Of a stretch of DNA of 64,000 nt, positions 9,605-22,700 are shown in pieces. How positions within the stretch are numbered: the stretch's first letter is position 1; each line of letters opens with the position of its first letter. A program made the translations under genes and the position numbers. The notes beneath the pieces are model-generated. The model was given only the letters and a program-made list of their open reading frames with translations, was not told the DNA's origin and did no database searches. The stretch is from Scleroderma bovista (lineage: Eukaryota > Basidiomycota > Agaricomycetes > Boletales > Sclerodermataceae): NCBI GenBank assembly GCA_037178675.1, contig JAYMGJ010000157.1, positions 62,001 through 126,000 on the forward strand, in the 5' to 3' direction.

Positions 9605-12058
9605 TTGCCCAGACTACCCCAAAGGGGGGTAGTGTATAGTCCGTGTGTGAAGAGAGGTATCCTGGGCGGTCAAATCTGTTTGTCGTGTCAGTTGGACGCC
9701 CCTCTCCTAAGATCGGGGCCGCATACAGTACACACAGGGACAGGTAAAGGGGCAGGTTTGGGTGTGTGGTTTTGAGCCTGCAAAAGCTCTCGTCAGGGGG
9801 CTTAACTGCTACCCTGACTGCCGCCCTTCCAGGGCTGTTTAGGTGAACTACCATCTACCACATACGAGGGGAGTAGGCCGAAGTGTGTGAGCTGGCAGTG
9901 ACCCGACACAAGGATGGTCTGAAAAAACTGGGTGAAGGTGGGTGGGGACAAGGAGGCTTCTTTGTCAGCGAAGCCAACAGCGCTCAAGGCTGTAACAGTA
10001 TGGCATGTACCATGTGCGGGAGTGCGTGTGGATGTGGGTGAAGTCTGCCATAGGTAGTAAAACATAAAAAAGCAAACGAAAAACTTACCTACATTGTTGC
10101 AAAACATGTCGAACCCACAGGTGTAACCCATGCTGGGTACGGGTGTGGTTCAACCCGACGAGTTACATATGATCCTGTCGTCATCGTCTCGCCTTGGCAT
10201 TTTCCATGGGCATTTTGACGCTGTCATCTTCGTTGTGCTGTCGTGGACGTGTTGCTGTTGGCTTCGCTATGTTGGCATGGACCCACTGCCATTGTTGTCA
10301 TCTTCATCATGCTAGCGTGGATGCGTTGTCGTCATCTCGCCTTGGCATTTGCCGTGGGTGTCTCAACATCGTCATTTTCGTCATGCTGGCATGGACACAC
10401 TGCCGTCATCATTGTGGCCATCTTTGTCGATCTGGCGTGGGCACACTGCCATGTTGGTCATGGTGGTGGTCGCTGTCATGTTGACACTGCTGCTGCTGGA
10501 GGTAGTGGTTGAGGTGGGAGATGGTGAATGGTGGCGATGGTCGAAGTGGTGAGAGTGGTGATGGTTGGCATTACTGCCATTCATGGTGATGGTGGTGATG
10601 GTGGTGGCAAGGCACCACTGCCGTTCACAGTGGGGGTGGTCAAGGTGGTGGTGACAGTTGGCATCACTCATTGTTGTCTTTGCCATACTGACACGGACAC
10701 ATTGTTGTTCTCTTCATCGTTTTGGTGTGGACATGCTGCTGTCATTGTCTTCATCAATCTGGTGTGGACGCAATGTTGGCGGTGAGTCGTCCAGGTGGTC
10801 GTGGTCGAGGGTGTTGTGATGGTGGTCGTGTCTGCACTGTTGGCACTGGTCTTTGTTGTCGTTGTCTCACCTCAGCATTTGTCATGGGCGTCGTCATCTT
10901 CGTCGTGCTGGCATGGACATGCTGTCAACGCTGGTCATTGTTGTGGTGGCCACATTGTCCATACTGGTCATCCTTCATCGTGCTCATGGTGTGCATGCAC
11001 TGCTGTCATCATCATCCCACCTTGGCATTTGCCACAGGCGTCTCATTGTCTTCATCTTCCTCGATCTGGGGTGGACACACTGCCATTGTCATCATTCAGG
11101 TGGTCATGGTTGTGTCATAAACATCAGAACACCTCCAAATGATTTGAGGACAGAAAACTCACCACATATGACTGAAATAGATGCATGCAAGCCTGCCATC
11201 TGATGGAGAAAGGTCAGCACAGGTAATATCAGTGTGTACATACCTAAAGCATCAACACAGAAGACTCACCTTGGGCACTGTAACACAATGATCTGAGACA
11301 TTGCTGTGTGTTAGCTAAGTTAGTGAAGTGCATGAGATTATGGTGCGGGGGTGGGGGAAGCAGTAGATCGGAAGGTCTGAATACAAAGATGAAGAAACGG
11401 TGGAACAATGAGACAGAAAACAGCAGGGATGAGACGCAATTTCACTACTGTGTATTTACTAAGGTAATTGTTAGGTGAAATTGAAAGTCCGATGGGGTTT
11501 ACTGGTGAGTTAGGCATGGAATATTGGGGGACCTTGAAAAGTGGTGCTTTCTGTGCCACTCGTTGGATACCCACAGCAGTATGGCAAGAGAGGATCCACA
11601 CTGGCTAGTACCAGTGTGGTGCTGCACAGGGACGAGAAAAGTGCTGGCGTGCTCCCAAAAGGGACATTCTCACCCAGCTGGCCTGTGGGAACAGCCTCGA
11701 GCACTGTTGGCTTCGCTGACAAAGAAGCCTCCTTGTCCCCACCTGCCTTCACCCAGTTTTTCAGACCATCCTTGCGTTGGGTCGCTGCCAGCTCACACGC
11801 TTTGGCCTACTTTCTTCATATGTGGTAGATGGTAGGTGGCAGTCAGGGTAGCAGTTTAAGCCCCCTGATAAGAGCTTTCACAGGCTTGAAACTGCACGCC
11901 CAAACCTGCCCCTTTACCTGTCCCTGTGTGTACTATATGCGGCCCCGATCTTAGGAGAGGGGCATCCGACAGACGCGACAAACAGATTTGACTGCCCAGG
12001 ATACCTCTCTTCACACACAGACTATACACTACCCCCCTTTGGGGGGGAGTCTGGGCAA
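9605..12058. mobile_element. Non-autonomous element with long terminal inverted repeats (about 380 bp)
   Basis: 9605-9995 is repeated in inverse orientation at about 11690-12058 with high similarity. The outer ends begin TTGCCCAGACT, followed by a C/G-run palindrome and AGTGTATAGTC. The inner ends both carry GTCAGCGAAGCCAACAG. The interior encodes no transposase. It consists largely of the degenerate repeat listed at 10180-11110. The layout fits a foldback or MITE-like DNA transposon. No target duplication was resolved, so the exact ends are uncertain. Confidence 0.65.
10180..11110. repeat. Degenerate CATGGACACACTGCC / GTCATC-rich repeat
   Basis: Blocks containing TTGGCATTTGCC-like, GTCATCTTCGTC-like and GCTGGCATGGACACACTGCC-like segments recur at about 10185, 10335, 10865 and 11010. 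GGTGGTGATGGTGG-type simple sequence lies between them. All overlapping ORFs here have low-complexity composition and are judged non-coding. Confidence 0.6.
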
Positions 12059-12884
12059 TAAGTCTCCATTCCCACCACTCTCTCCTCACATTGGCTGCCC
12101 CACTCGACGACAATGGCTACTAACCTGCACGACATGGACAACGGCCAAACCACCCGAGCACGATGACAAGAACGGTCACCGCCACCATCGGCATGAAGGG
12201 TGAGTATCGTTGACATTGTACGCACACCCTTCATTCAGTTCGCCCCAAGAAACTCGCCAACGTATTTTATATCATCACCCGCCTCATCTGCATCACCCCC
12301 CATACCAGTGGCTATTGAGGATCTTTTTCCGAAGATCATGTCAACCAGCTCTAAACTGGAAACTGGCCTTCCAGCGGTCAACTGTCACGGTAAGCTTCTA
12401 TAATCTTATATGCCAGCTGTCACGATTTACACAACATGTCCGTTCACGTATCCGACATTCCTTGCGCCCTCCATATGATGAAGATGACGATGGCTTCACC
12501 TGCGCCACCACCAGCCAAGTGATGACAATGGCCCTACCCACCACCAGCATGACAATGATGGCCCTACCAGTTCCAGCTCCAGCATGACAACCATGGCTGA
12601 ACCAGCTCCACCAGCATGGCAGTAACAACAGCAGACATGGCAGCCCCACCACCACTACCACACCATGATGACAAACGTTGCCAGCCCCCCCCACCACCAG
12701 CATGACAATGATGGCCAATACCAGTGCCATGATGGTGACGGTGCCATCACCCCAGCGGCCTCACCAGCACCAGCATGCCATTGACGGCCTGATGCAGTTT
12801 TCTTACTCTTGTTTCCAGTCCTTTGTATCAGACTCACACAGGCTACACCTCTTGTTATCAGGCCCTTTACAGGGGCCTGTCCTT
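12059..12884. repeat. CCACCAGCATGACAATGATGGC simple-repeat stretch within a non-coding spacer
   Basis: Between about 12480 and 12790, imperfect copies of a unit of roughly 20 bp built from CCACCAGCATGACAATGATG alternate with related CCAGCATG runs. The rest of this spacer between the two inverted-repeat elements shows nothing. Confidence 0.55.
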
Positions 12885-14395
12885 ACTTCAGGTGGCAGTG
12901 AGAGAAAGACATGAAAATTGCTGCCATGACTCTCCCTTCTCGTTTTGTGCCCAACTCAGAATTGAAATACCTCACGATCCAGAGCAGCTAGCGCCCTAAT
13001 TCCTTCATATTCGGACTCCCCAGACTCAACTGCAGGGCATCATGGTAAAGAATACAACTTTTACCGCTCCATTCCTGTGCTAAAAATTTAAAACACCTCT
13101 GTCAAGCTGAATTTCAAACAGATAGGGATGCTATAAGGTCCTTGAGGGCATAGTGGTGTTCCTACATTGGTACCTATGGTATATCATACTGTATCTTGTA
13201 CTTGCATGCTCTGACACATTTCCTAGCAACTCCCTCTCGTGTCGCACCACCTTTCTGGCAATGAAAACATGCTTGAGTGTTGCCTGGCACTGCGGGATGT
13301 TTCAACACAATTGTTCTTGAGGATCGGAGAGGCTGATTTCTGGTGTACACTGAGGCATCGCAACTGTCTGATCATACTGTACTGCCAGCTATTATTGTAT
13401 CCCATTGTTACCTGTTCAATCCATAGAACAATTCTTTTGAGTGGAATATTTGATATCCAGTTGAGGCAGTTGACTACTGTGGCCAGTAAAGTCCACGAAA
13501 CTGTGTCGCATTGTTGTGCCCTCTCACCTTTCAGAGCCCATCTGTAAGGCCTGTATGTTGTGTGATCAAAGATACCTTTTGCTTTTGTCAACAAACACAA
13601 GTTACTCTGCCTCATAATGCTTCATGTAGTGCGATCAACATTCTTCACTGCACTCCAATGCCACTTTTGAGATCTATAAATTAGAGCGCGTGGTTCCACA
13701 CCAAGGTCACACACCTTTCAGCTCGTCTGATTGTTTTGCATGAGAAAACTCAGCCAGTGACTTCCTCCAATTGGATCTTGAGCTCATTGAGGTAAGGCCA
13801 TCTGGAGAATGCTCCAAACATCCCTCAATGAACTGGAAACAGACCCGTATTTCATCATTGCTCAAGAGACTCTCAGAGCCTTTCGTTCAGAATACTTGAC
13901 ATGGCCAGATTGATGGTGGCAGTCTAAAAGGTTGCCAATAGCTCAGGGAGATAGAGAAATTAGTTCGCTGATGGTTTCAACGTCAAGGCTTCGCATGTAG
14001 CGCATATCCACAATTGTCCACCCAAGATCTTCAGAGATGACCTTGGCTTGCACCATAGCAGCAGACGATTAACTGCAGACACACCCAGTGCCCTGTGCCT
14101 AGGCTGCCCACAACTGGGGTGACTGGTATTTGACCAAGTGAGATAGTCGTTCGAACGCAAATGCAATCATGTCATCTGGGAAGGCGTGACTTTTTAGCAC
14201 AGGAACAGAGCAGTAAAAGTTGAATTCTTTACCATGGTGCCTTGCAGTCGATGTCTGGGGAGTCTGAATATGAAGGAATTAAGGTGCTAGCTGCTCTGGG
14301 TCGCAAGATGTTTCAATTCTGAGTTGGGCGCAAAATGAGAAGGGAGAGTCATGGCAGCAATTTTCATGTTTTTCTCTCATGGCAACCTCAAGTGA
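12885..14395. mobile_element. Second non-autonomous element with about 200-bp terminal inverted repeats
   Basis: 12885-13087 matches the reverse complement of about 14190-14395 at roughly nine bases in ten. Shared landmarks from the outside in are GAGAGAAA, ATGAAAATTGCTGCCATGACT, AGAGCAGCTAGC, TTCCTTCATATTC, GACTCCCCAGAC and CCTGTGCTAAAA. The interior of about 1.1 kb has no recognisable transposase. Its longest frame (13223-13615, minus, 130 codons) matches nothing I know. No target duplication could be fixed. Confidence 0.65.
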
Positions 14396-14653
14396 GTACA
14401 ACTGTAGCTTTTGATATAGCCCATCTAGATAAGATCATGATGGTATTCACTGTGCAGTGGACATGATCAATCATTCTCTTTGTGATTACATACAATATAC
14501 CCTTCTACATAAAACTATCTCATTCCACATCTGTTTGATATTGTTTGCAAACAGCTACATAGTACATCATCATGCAATGCTTTCATCTTCCCTGTGATAT
14601 CTTTTCTATGCTCCTTTGTTTGCCTCCTCCCATCACGAGCCTTCGAATGCCGT

Positions 14654-15025
14654 GCTTGAGGAGGATGAGAGTGATGGTTGTTGAGTTTGCTCGACCCCCA
14701 TCTCGTTCCTTCACATCTTGGTGCTACCTCACACCTCCCTTATATACATTGCCACCGTAAACTCCTTTAGCCCATGTCTATGCCACCCACCCTCACTCCC
14801 CCAGGCTTGAGGAGGACGAGAGTGGTGGTTGTTGAGTTTGCTCGACCCCCATTTCATTCTCTTCTTCACAGCTTGACATTACCTCTCACCTCCCTCATAC
14901 ACATCACCACTGTAAACTCCTTTGGCCCATGTCTATGCCACCCACCCTCACTCCACCATGCTTGAGGAGGACAAGAGTGGCGGTTGTTGAGTTTGCTTGA
15001 CCCCCATCCTGTTCTCCTCTCCAAG
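14654..15025 (+). repeat. Tandem repeat of 145-160 bp, about 2.4 copies
   Basis: Copies begin at 14654, 14815 and 14960, each with GCTTGAGGAGGA. They continue through GTTGTTGAGTTTGCTCGACC, CACCTCCCT, CTGTAAACTCCTTT and CCCATGTCTATGCCACCCA. The third copy stops after about 65 bp. The reading frames are not conserved between copies, so this is non-coding. Confidence 0.8.
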
Positions 15026-15253
15026 TGCACTTGAACAGCTGGCACATGGTGTCTCGTAAATCACGGTTACGGTGCTGCCAACCACCCCAACACCCAACAC
15101 CAGTGGCATATATGTCTCTTCCAACTTTCTGCATGTCTATTCCATCCAAGGACAACAAATGACGCTGACAGCATCAACACCACCATTACCATTGCGCTAG
15201 TCAAAGGACATGACTACAACCACAGGCCAGTGGCACGATGGCATTGATGACAG

Positions 15254-17278
15254 TCACTGCCACCACTTCTGTGCACCTGGCGATACATTAGTGGAATGAC
15301 CTCCTCCAGCTACGCTGTGATAGACGGCGATGGCACTCTGTTGAAGATAAGGACACGCTGGTTTGTTTCCTCGATCCCCATGTGATCGCGCCTCCACCCA
15401 TGCTGAAGACATACCCAGAGATCGACATAGTGTCATCGTTATTTGCATAGCTCGCATCGGAATACCCAAGGAACTGGTTCTCGCCAGGTCTCACCTCTGA
15501 AGCATGGTATGTTATCCCATAGCTCCAGGTCCCTGACAGATATCACAGAACTCACTTGGCAGCCACCCAGTGTAACATCAAAGGGTTCACCATGTAGGAC
15601 CCTAGTCTAAATATGGCATATGCAATGTCTGGTCTCATTGCCACGGCCAGGTACATCAACAATCCGATCAACAATGCAAAATTATTGCTCTTGTCCTGTG
15701 CCTTCCCTTCAGAGGGTTGAAGTTGGATATTTGGGTCCATCAGCACAGCAACTGGGTGAGCATCAGTTAGTCCCTCCTTTTGTAGAATTGACTCAATATA
15801 TTGTTTTTGTGAGATCATGATCGTGCCTTTCACATAATCCCTCTCAAACTCGATGCCAATGATCTTGGCAGGTTCTCCAAGGTCAGTGATGTCAAAGATT
15901 GATTTTAGCTCAAGTTTCATTTTATTAATTAGGCTCTCGTTGCTCGCAAAAAGCAGCAGATCGTCGACCCATACAGCCACGACTTCAATTCCCTCTGGCG
16001 ACTTTCTGACATATGCGCAGGGATCTACCATGGTAGGTTTCCATCCCAAGGACTCTAACTGTTTGTTTAGCTCGATGTTTCACTCGCACCCAGCCTGTTT
16101 TAGGCCATATAGGGACTTTATCAAGTGGCATAAACAGCCAGTCCCATCGTCATAGCCTTCTGGCTGTCGCATGTATATTTGTTCTTTGATTGTACCATTT
16201 AGGTAAGCGCCCTTCACATCCATCTGTTGGATCTCCCAGTTCTTGGCAACTGCTAATGCCAACAGGGTCCGGATGGTTTCAAGGCACACGACTGGGGAAA
16301 ATGTATTGGTATAGTCTATTCCTGGCTGCTGCAAGTAGCCTTTGGCAACTAACCTGGCCTTATACTTTTGTAGGTTGCCATCCTTATCATATTTTTTAGT
16401 GAGTACCCATTTATTTGATATTGGAGTGCGCCCTTCTGGCGGGTCTACTAACTCCCAGGTACCCATTTTATGTAGCTGATCTAGCTCAGCCTTCATGGCC
16501 TTCTCCCAGTTCGGCCAGTCTGGGGATTCTTGTGCTTCGTGCAGAGTTCTCAGATTGTCTGGTGTGATGCTAGGCTCACTGGACGTGGCATAAACCCTCT
16601 CAGTGGAGGTCATATTTGCCATCTCACTGGAGATTGTGCCTGTTGCCACACCTGCTTCGTCTTCGTCTGCCCAAGGATTGTCTAACAGACGATAGTCATG
16701 TGTTTTCTTTTCCCTCTGACTCATTCTGACTTCGCCATTTGGCACTTCGTCAGCGGTCCATTTCCTTTTTCTCCTGTCATTGCTGCTCTCATCTGGGTGG
16801 GTGACATTTTTATTTGTTTCACTCTCTGTCCCGATGGGCACTGTTTCCCCTTCACTCTGCACAGGATTCTGCGGTAGAGTGGCACTTGTATTTGATTGTG
16901 TTTGGGAAGTTGATACAACAGGGAATTGGAAGTTGTGTGAGACACACACCTGTCTCATCGCGGCATCGTAGTATTTGATGGCCTTGGGCCCATTGACAAA
17001 GCCCATGAAGGTATGTTTTGTACTTCTGGGTTGTAGTTTGGTGAGCTGACCCTTGTTTAGGATCCAAAGGCTGCCAAATTCGTGCAGATGCGAAATGTCT
17101 GGTTTCCGTCTGCTCCATGCCTCAAGTGGTGTCTTCAATTCGAGTGTGCACATATGTATTCAGTTTCGCAGGTAGGCAGCATGTGTGATGGCCTTGGGTC
17201 AAAGGAATTTAGGCACCTGTGTGGAGAAAATCATTGTGTGAGCAAGTTTGGCCAACGTACGGTTCATCTGTTCTGCTA
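15254..17278 (-). pseudogene. Copia-2, distal pol: end of integrase, reverse transcriptase, RNase H
   Basis: This is the 3' half of the oldest copia element in the window. Reading leftward from 17278, the integrase C-terminal part resumes at VAEQMNRTLAKLAHTMIF. The reverse transcriptase follows (NKWVLTKKYDKDGNLQKYKA, IQQMDVKGAYLNG, SLYGLKQAG), then the catalytic WVDDLLLF form of YVDD, and RNase H (GYSDASYANNDD, SLSSTE). Stops at 17199-17201, 17160-17162 and 16080-16082 are all TGA. The one at 16080 replaces the tryptophan normally found after GLKQAGRE, and the preceding arginine has become cysteine. RNase H degrades at about 15300, and no 3' LTR or polypurine tract follows, so the end is deleted. 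Its 5' parts lie at 19385-19456, 29484-31240 and 41057-41459. Confidence 0.9.
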
Positions 17279-17282
17279 CGCT

Positions 17283-19384
17283 GTCATGCACCAAACAGGT
17301 TTGGTACAGTGAACATGGAAGATAACGCCTATATCGAATGATCCTTATGTGAAGGATAAGCACGACAGACCCTCATTGTAGCCATCTGTTGCACAAGAAG
17401 ACTATCCTGATGCGAGAGATGAATGCCAATGCAGACAGTCATCTATCGCACAAGAACCACCAAGAAGCAGAAGAAACTGAAGGAATGACGTCAATTGTGG
17501 TATGAGAAAGGAATGCACATGTCTGCAGTCCAACTCCCATACCAGAACGATCAAAGAAGCCAAAGAATTGATGGAGAAACGAAGGAGAAAGAGAAGAAAT
17601 GATTTTTAGCGCCCAAATGTCATTTTTAGGCACCCAGTGCTGGCATTCCGATATTTTGAATAGCTCCATCGTTTCTGAAGCTATCAGGCACGTGACTATA
17701 CCATCAGAGAGCCTAGAATGTGGTCTATCTGCCTGTCAAGTTCCGATGCAAATCCATTCATTTCCCACGGAGATATTCCCCCTGCAATCCAGACATTTGC
17801 TTCATCACTCACTATGGAGTCCGTATTTTCTCTGGATCATTTCTCCGCTATTGCTGCAGATCTCCACTATGTCCTGCTCTTAGGACAGCCTCTCCTAGAG
17901 TTCCTGTGCACTGCCTGGCACATATCTTCCCAGCCTGCTCCCTCAGTCCCTCTTGTTCTCGGTCAGCACGTTCTCCTCATCAGTCCTGCATCAAGGACAT
18001 ACTTTGGTCATCTTAGGTCTATTGTCAAGCTTGAGAAGTCTTCTCTGGTCGTCTCTGTGTCCCCTGAGCCCTCAGCCTATGGTCTCTTCCTCCCAGATAC
18101 TTGCCATGTCCATCTTCCTCTGTTGTTCGTCTCGCTTCCCTGGATGCATCGAATTTAATACTCTATCCGCTTCCCTACTTTCAGACGACGTCCCCCAGCA
18201 CCATGACAGTTATGCCCCCACTTTATAGTGCTATTAGGAAGAAGAACCCTCTCTCATTCTTTTCCAGAAGAGAGCTTGTCAAGGGAGCCCATGGTTGTGC
18301 TTCAGCAGCGCTAGAACACATGCACTATACCTTAGTGTATGCTGACCCCCCAAAAGACCTCTGGACCCCTGGTACCCTTCTTGTGGCTGTTTTGTCTCGG
18401 ATCAATCCCCCTGTTTATCTCAGATCTTCCCCATTGTTGTCCCATCAAATTCCTGATGGTACACAGCCCCCCATCAAACTTCTTAGGCTGTGCATCAATG
18501 ACTCCTTCTGCTGTGCAGTGACTCATCCCTTGCTTACTGATGCTCTCTTGTCATCAGTATTACTCTATCTCTTTCGCATTTTTGGTATATTACTCAGCTG
18601 ATGACTCACTCCCTTACCAATCAATCTTGTCATGCAGCTCACTCATTCCTTTACTCAGCAGCTTATTTATGCTCCCTATGCTTACTCATTCCTGCTTATC
18701 CCTTGCTTACTGATCGCTTACAAACCCCTTACAAAGCTCTTACCAATCCCTTACCAATCCTTGACAAATTCTGCTTACTCCCTTCTCTTTTTGTACTTTA
18801 ATGCTGTGCCCCCCCCATGTATTTAAACCCCTGGGCTCAGCCCAGTGAGCAGAGACCCAATTGCACAAAATTATCCCTCTCTCAGACTCTCTCAGTCAGT
18901 ATCCCCTCAGCTCTTTGAGTCTTGTAGGCTTCAGTGAAGGTCTAAAGACTCTGATATTCAAGTTTTATTCAATCTATTCAAGTCCAAGTATTTCTCTAGG
19001 CTCAAGCAGAGTCTAGCCTGTCTATCCTTCATATCCCATTGCTTCTGGACATCAGGAGCCCCCTTGCCCCTTTGCTGCACCAACCTCTAGGTGTAGTATT
19101 GCTACTTCAGTCCCAGTCACCCCAATCCCCGCTTTGACACTTTCTAGGCTTTAGGAAGAGTCCAGACCCCTATCCCCTTCGTCTTCTATTGCTCCTGTAC
19201 CCCAGGAGTATCCTGCATCATCGTCTGCATCACCCTGTTGGTGTAGATCCCCTTCCCCCCTCCTCAGCACATCCTCTCTGGACACTGCAGAGGTAAACCA
19301 CCACTCGCACATTTTTGTAGTCCTTTGTTGGTGTTGTGTTTGGGTTATTACTCTGACCCAAATCCACACTTTGACTCACAACAC
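17283..19384 (+). mobile_element. Solo-LTR-like insertion of about 2.1 kb inside the Copia-2 integrase
   Basis: The Copia-2 integrase frame stops at SPAQSG on one side and resumes at VAEQMN on the other. The intervening sequence starts TGTCATGCACC and ends GACTCACAACA, in TG...CA style. CGCT flanks both sides (17279-17282 and 19385-19388), but the fifth base differs, so the target duplication is not clean. A TATA-like TATTTAAA lies near 18822, followed by a GC-poor leader-like region. CTTACCAATC-type microrepeats fill about 18600-18790. There is no gag or pol. A long solo LTR or a non-autonomous retroelement fits best. Confidence 0.55.
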
Positions 19385-19456
19385 CGCTTTGAGCAGGTGA
19401 GTGCGGTGCCATATATTTGAGTTTGATCCCCTTTGACGCACACCACCTTTGTAGGT
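19385..19456 (-). pseudogene. Copia-2 integrase core fragment
   Basis: About 70 bp of host element between two insertions. It reads GDLQRWCASKGIKLKYMAPH, then SPAQSG. This continues directly from the integrase stretch ADNGSEYIMG, which lies 10 kb away at about 29484-29515 and was separated from it by the Copia-1 insertion. Confidence 0.85.
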
Positions 19457-19752
19457 CTCCCTGTTAGAATTCATGGGCTGGGGCGATTGGGGTGACCATG
19501 ATGGGTGGATGGGTGCGAACCAGGTCCAAACACGATGAATATACAGGGTACAACTATGAACTATTTATCTTTTAGGTAGAACAGCTAATATATCAAAACT
19601 AATAACTGTAATTAGTCTTGTAAGTTTTTTTTTTTTGGACAAGCATATATATTATGTAGCGGCTGACAAGTCTAGTCCTACATAAAAGCTATATCGGGGG
19701 CCCTCACGGGATCCCCCGGTCCGAGGAAAAATGCTCTTACGCACCCCCGCTG

Positions 19753-22700
19753 TTAGCTGGGGAGTGTGGGGCTCCGTGAGCCTACCTCTTGTCCTGGGTT
19801 GCAGGGGATGGTAGGGTTGATACCCACTAAAACCTCGCTCCTCACCACCCAATCCGGGTCAAGGTCAGGAATTTGCGTTCGCAGTGCTGGGGTCCACGTG
19901 TTATGTACGAGGAGGGGTGAGAAATTTCCGTTTTTGTGGAATGAGGCTAGGAATCTGTCGGTAGAGATGCGTAGGTTGATCTTGTTCTTCCATCTGGTCG
20001 TGATCGTGGTCGGGCTGTGTGTGGCTCCTTGGATTGTTCTTTCACATCTCAGGACCCAAATGAGGTGGGTCGATTCTGAGAGTAGCGTTCTCATCAGTCG
20101 AGAGGGTCCTTTGTTGGGGTGCTGATCCTCTATCGTTTGCAGGGCTATGCTGCCAGATCCTAGGAGAAGGCCTAGGTTTAGGTCTGGCCATGGCGCTGTG
20201 TCCGCCGGCCATAGGCGTTCTGTGAGTGTCCATATCAGCTTTCTTGCTGGGTTGTCACACTCTAATAGGATGTGCTCTAGTGATTCTGTCTGGGCGTTGC
20301 AACTGTGGCATCTTGCTCATTGTTCGTAGTTGGGGATACGTGACCAGAAGTCCCCTATTCTCAGGGCGTCGTTGATTGCTTTGAATAGGAAGGTCTGGAT
20401 CGGGCGTCTGATGTCTGGGTGTCTACAACCTTTCCATATACTATGGTCGGGTAGGAGCGTTCCATTTGTTGTCTCTAGGGAGGCTCTTATTCTGTCTAGG
20501 AGAATTTCCGCTCTTCGCGGTATAGGGGGTCTTTTGAGGCTAGAGATAAGTGCATAAGCCGAGGCTTGTGTTGTGGCCGCAAGCCTTAGTCCCGTGGGTT
20601 GGAAGTGATTTGGTACCATCAGGTCTATTTCATCCGGGTCCTGTTTGTTGACTCCGATGTTCGCCAGTTTGTCTGCTTCTTCATTTCCTCTCGTTCTGTC
20701 GTGTCCTTTCACCCACTTAAACCTAGTGGGGGCACCTCTCATGCGGAGGTGGTAAGCCATTGCTTTTATCCATTCTGCGTTTGGGGCGTTTGTCCACCCT
20801 GAGTCTTCCCAAGAGCTCAGTGAGTGGTTCAGGGCTCGGATGACATAGATTGAGTCTGTTATTATCGTGAGGTCTGCTGTCCTAGGGGTGGATCGGACCG
20901 CTGTTAGGACTGCTGCTAATTCCCCTACTTGGTTGGAGTGTAGGGGGCCTGGTATCCTTATCGCTTTGTTGAGTGGGTGTGCATCTTCCACCCAGATTCC
21001 CGCGCCGCTCCTTGCATTGAGGAAGCCATTATTTATGCATGAGCCGTCCGTGTATATTTCCAGAGGGGGGGGGGGGTCCTCTTGTTCTCTTGACCTGTTC
21101 GCTGGTTGATTGGGGGGTGGGTGGGAAATGAAGATTCGGAAACAGTCCGCAAGTGATGATCTTGTTGTTATGGTTGGGTTGAAGGTGATTTCGTCCCCTT
21201 CTCTGATGTTTGCCCTAGCATTCTTCTCCAGGCGGTGGTGGGTGAGGGTTAGGTTATCGTGTTGGCGCGAGGCATTTGGGTTGAGTTTCTGTGTCAGGCC
21301 GGTTAACAGTGTGTCTGCATTCATTGCACATTTATGTGGGTCTTTACACCCTTTCAATCAATCTTTCTTACAGTCTTCGCATAGGCAGCTAGCGTGATGT
21401 TGGTGGAGTGAGCCAGGTCGTAGGCGTTTGGTCAGCGACCTCAGATTTTTAATCTTTTCCACTTTGTGGCAGGCTTTTAGGCATTCGTCTCTAAGCTTGT
21501 TATATGCTCTTGGGGGGGCTCCCATATGGAACCACGCCGGTAGTTGAAGTTTCAATTGCTTAGATAGTCGCATTGGCACAGAGGTTAGTTTTGTTTCCCT
21601 TGCTGTTTTGATTATTGACAATACACAGAATGGTAAAGTTGATGCCCTTGGGCCTCGTGTTGGGGGAGACCAGGACGTCAGGGGGAAGGAAGGGGGTTTC
21701 GGTGGTGTGTTTGGGTGTAGAGTGTTTATTATTGCGTCGGTTAGGAATGCCCATTTGGGCCTAGATGGGGACAGGTCTAGGTATGCCTTCAGCCTCATTA
21801 CGTCTATAGCTTTATTGCGTGCTCTGATGTTTAGTAGGTTTATGCCTCCTGCGTTCACTGGTGCATATAGTCTTTCCAAGCTTATTGTTGAAGGGGCTGT
21901 GGAGTCCCATATAAATTCTCTCAATGACTTGATTAGTGCGTCCTCAATCTGTTTCGGCATTCCTTGTGCTGCTGTGAGGAATTGTGTCATGCCCCCTACA
22001 AACATCTGGGCAATGTGCCTTTTCGCGTCTAAGGTGGGGTGGCCATTATTCCACCTCCTCAGGGTTGATCTGACTTTGTCAAGAATGGGTTCCCATGGGT
22101 CGGCGGCCTTTGTGTTATTTCCTATCCAGGCTCCGAGGCATCTTACTGCATTACCATCTTCCGCGATTCGAATGTTTAGTGGTAGAGGGGGGTCATCATT
22201 GTTGACTTGTCGGGTAGTCCAGATTCTCTCTCTATGTGCGGGGGTGCCGATTGGGATCACCTCCGTTTTTTCTAGGTTGAATTTCGCTCCTGATGCCAGG
22301 CACCAGTCGGCAAGTATATTTTGTAGAGCCGTGTATGAGTCCAGCTCAGAGAGGTATATCGTCGTGTCGTCTGCATATAGGCTTACAATCAATTTCCCTT
22401 TTACGCCAGGGATATCGAAGCCCTTAAGCTCTGGTGTTGAGCGGAGAAGGCATGCGAGCGGTTCTATCGCCAAGTTGAATAATAGGCACGAGAGTGGGTC
22501 TCCTTGTCTAACTCCACGGGTTATTTTGTATGGTTGGCTTAGGACTCCATTAATCAGAACAGCCGTTTCTGCGGTGTTGTACAGGGACTGGACTGTTTTG
22601 ATAAATGTATGGGGTAGGTTGAATTTCTTCAGGGTTTTTGTCAGATAGTGGTGGTCAATTTTGTCATACGCTTTTTCTTGGTCCAGGGCAATAATCACTC

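Noticed and set aside
9537..9854. Two related ORFs at 9.5-9.9 kb and 11.9-12.1 kb as a gene family
   Set aside because: They match because they lie in the two terminal inverted repeats of one element; neither has a recognisable domain.
10194..11203. Several plus ORFs rich in Cys, His and Trp
   Set aside because: Low-complexity readings of the degenerate repeat; unlike any zinc-finger spacing.
17718..18158. 146-codon plus ORF inside the 2.1-kb insertion
   Set aside because: No domain, three overlapping frames are similarly open, and it sits in an LTR-like region.
21608..22648. 346-codon plus-strand ORF
   Set aside because: It lies exactly opposite the LINE reverse-transcriptase domain and shows no motif; an antisense shadow.
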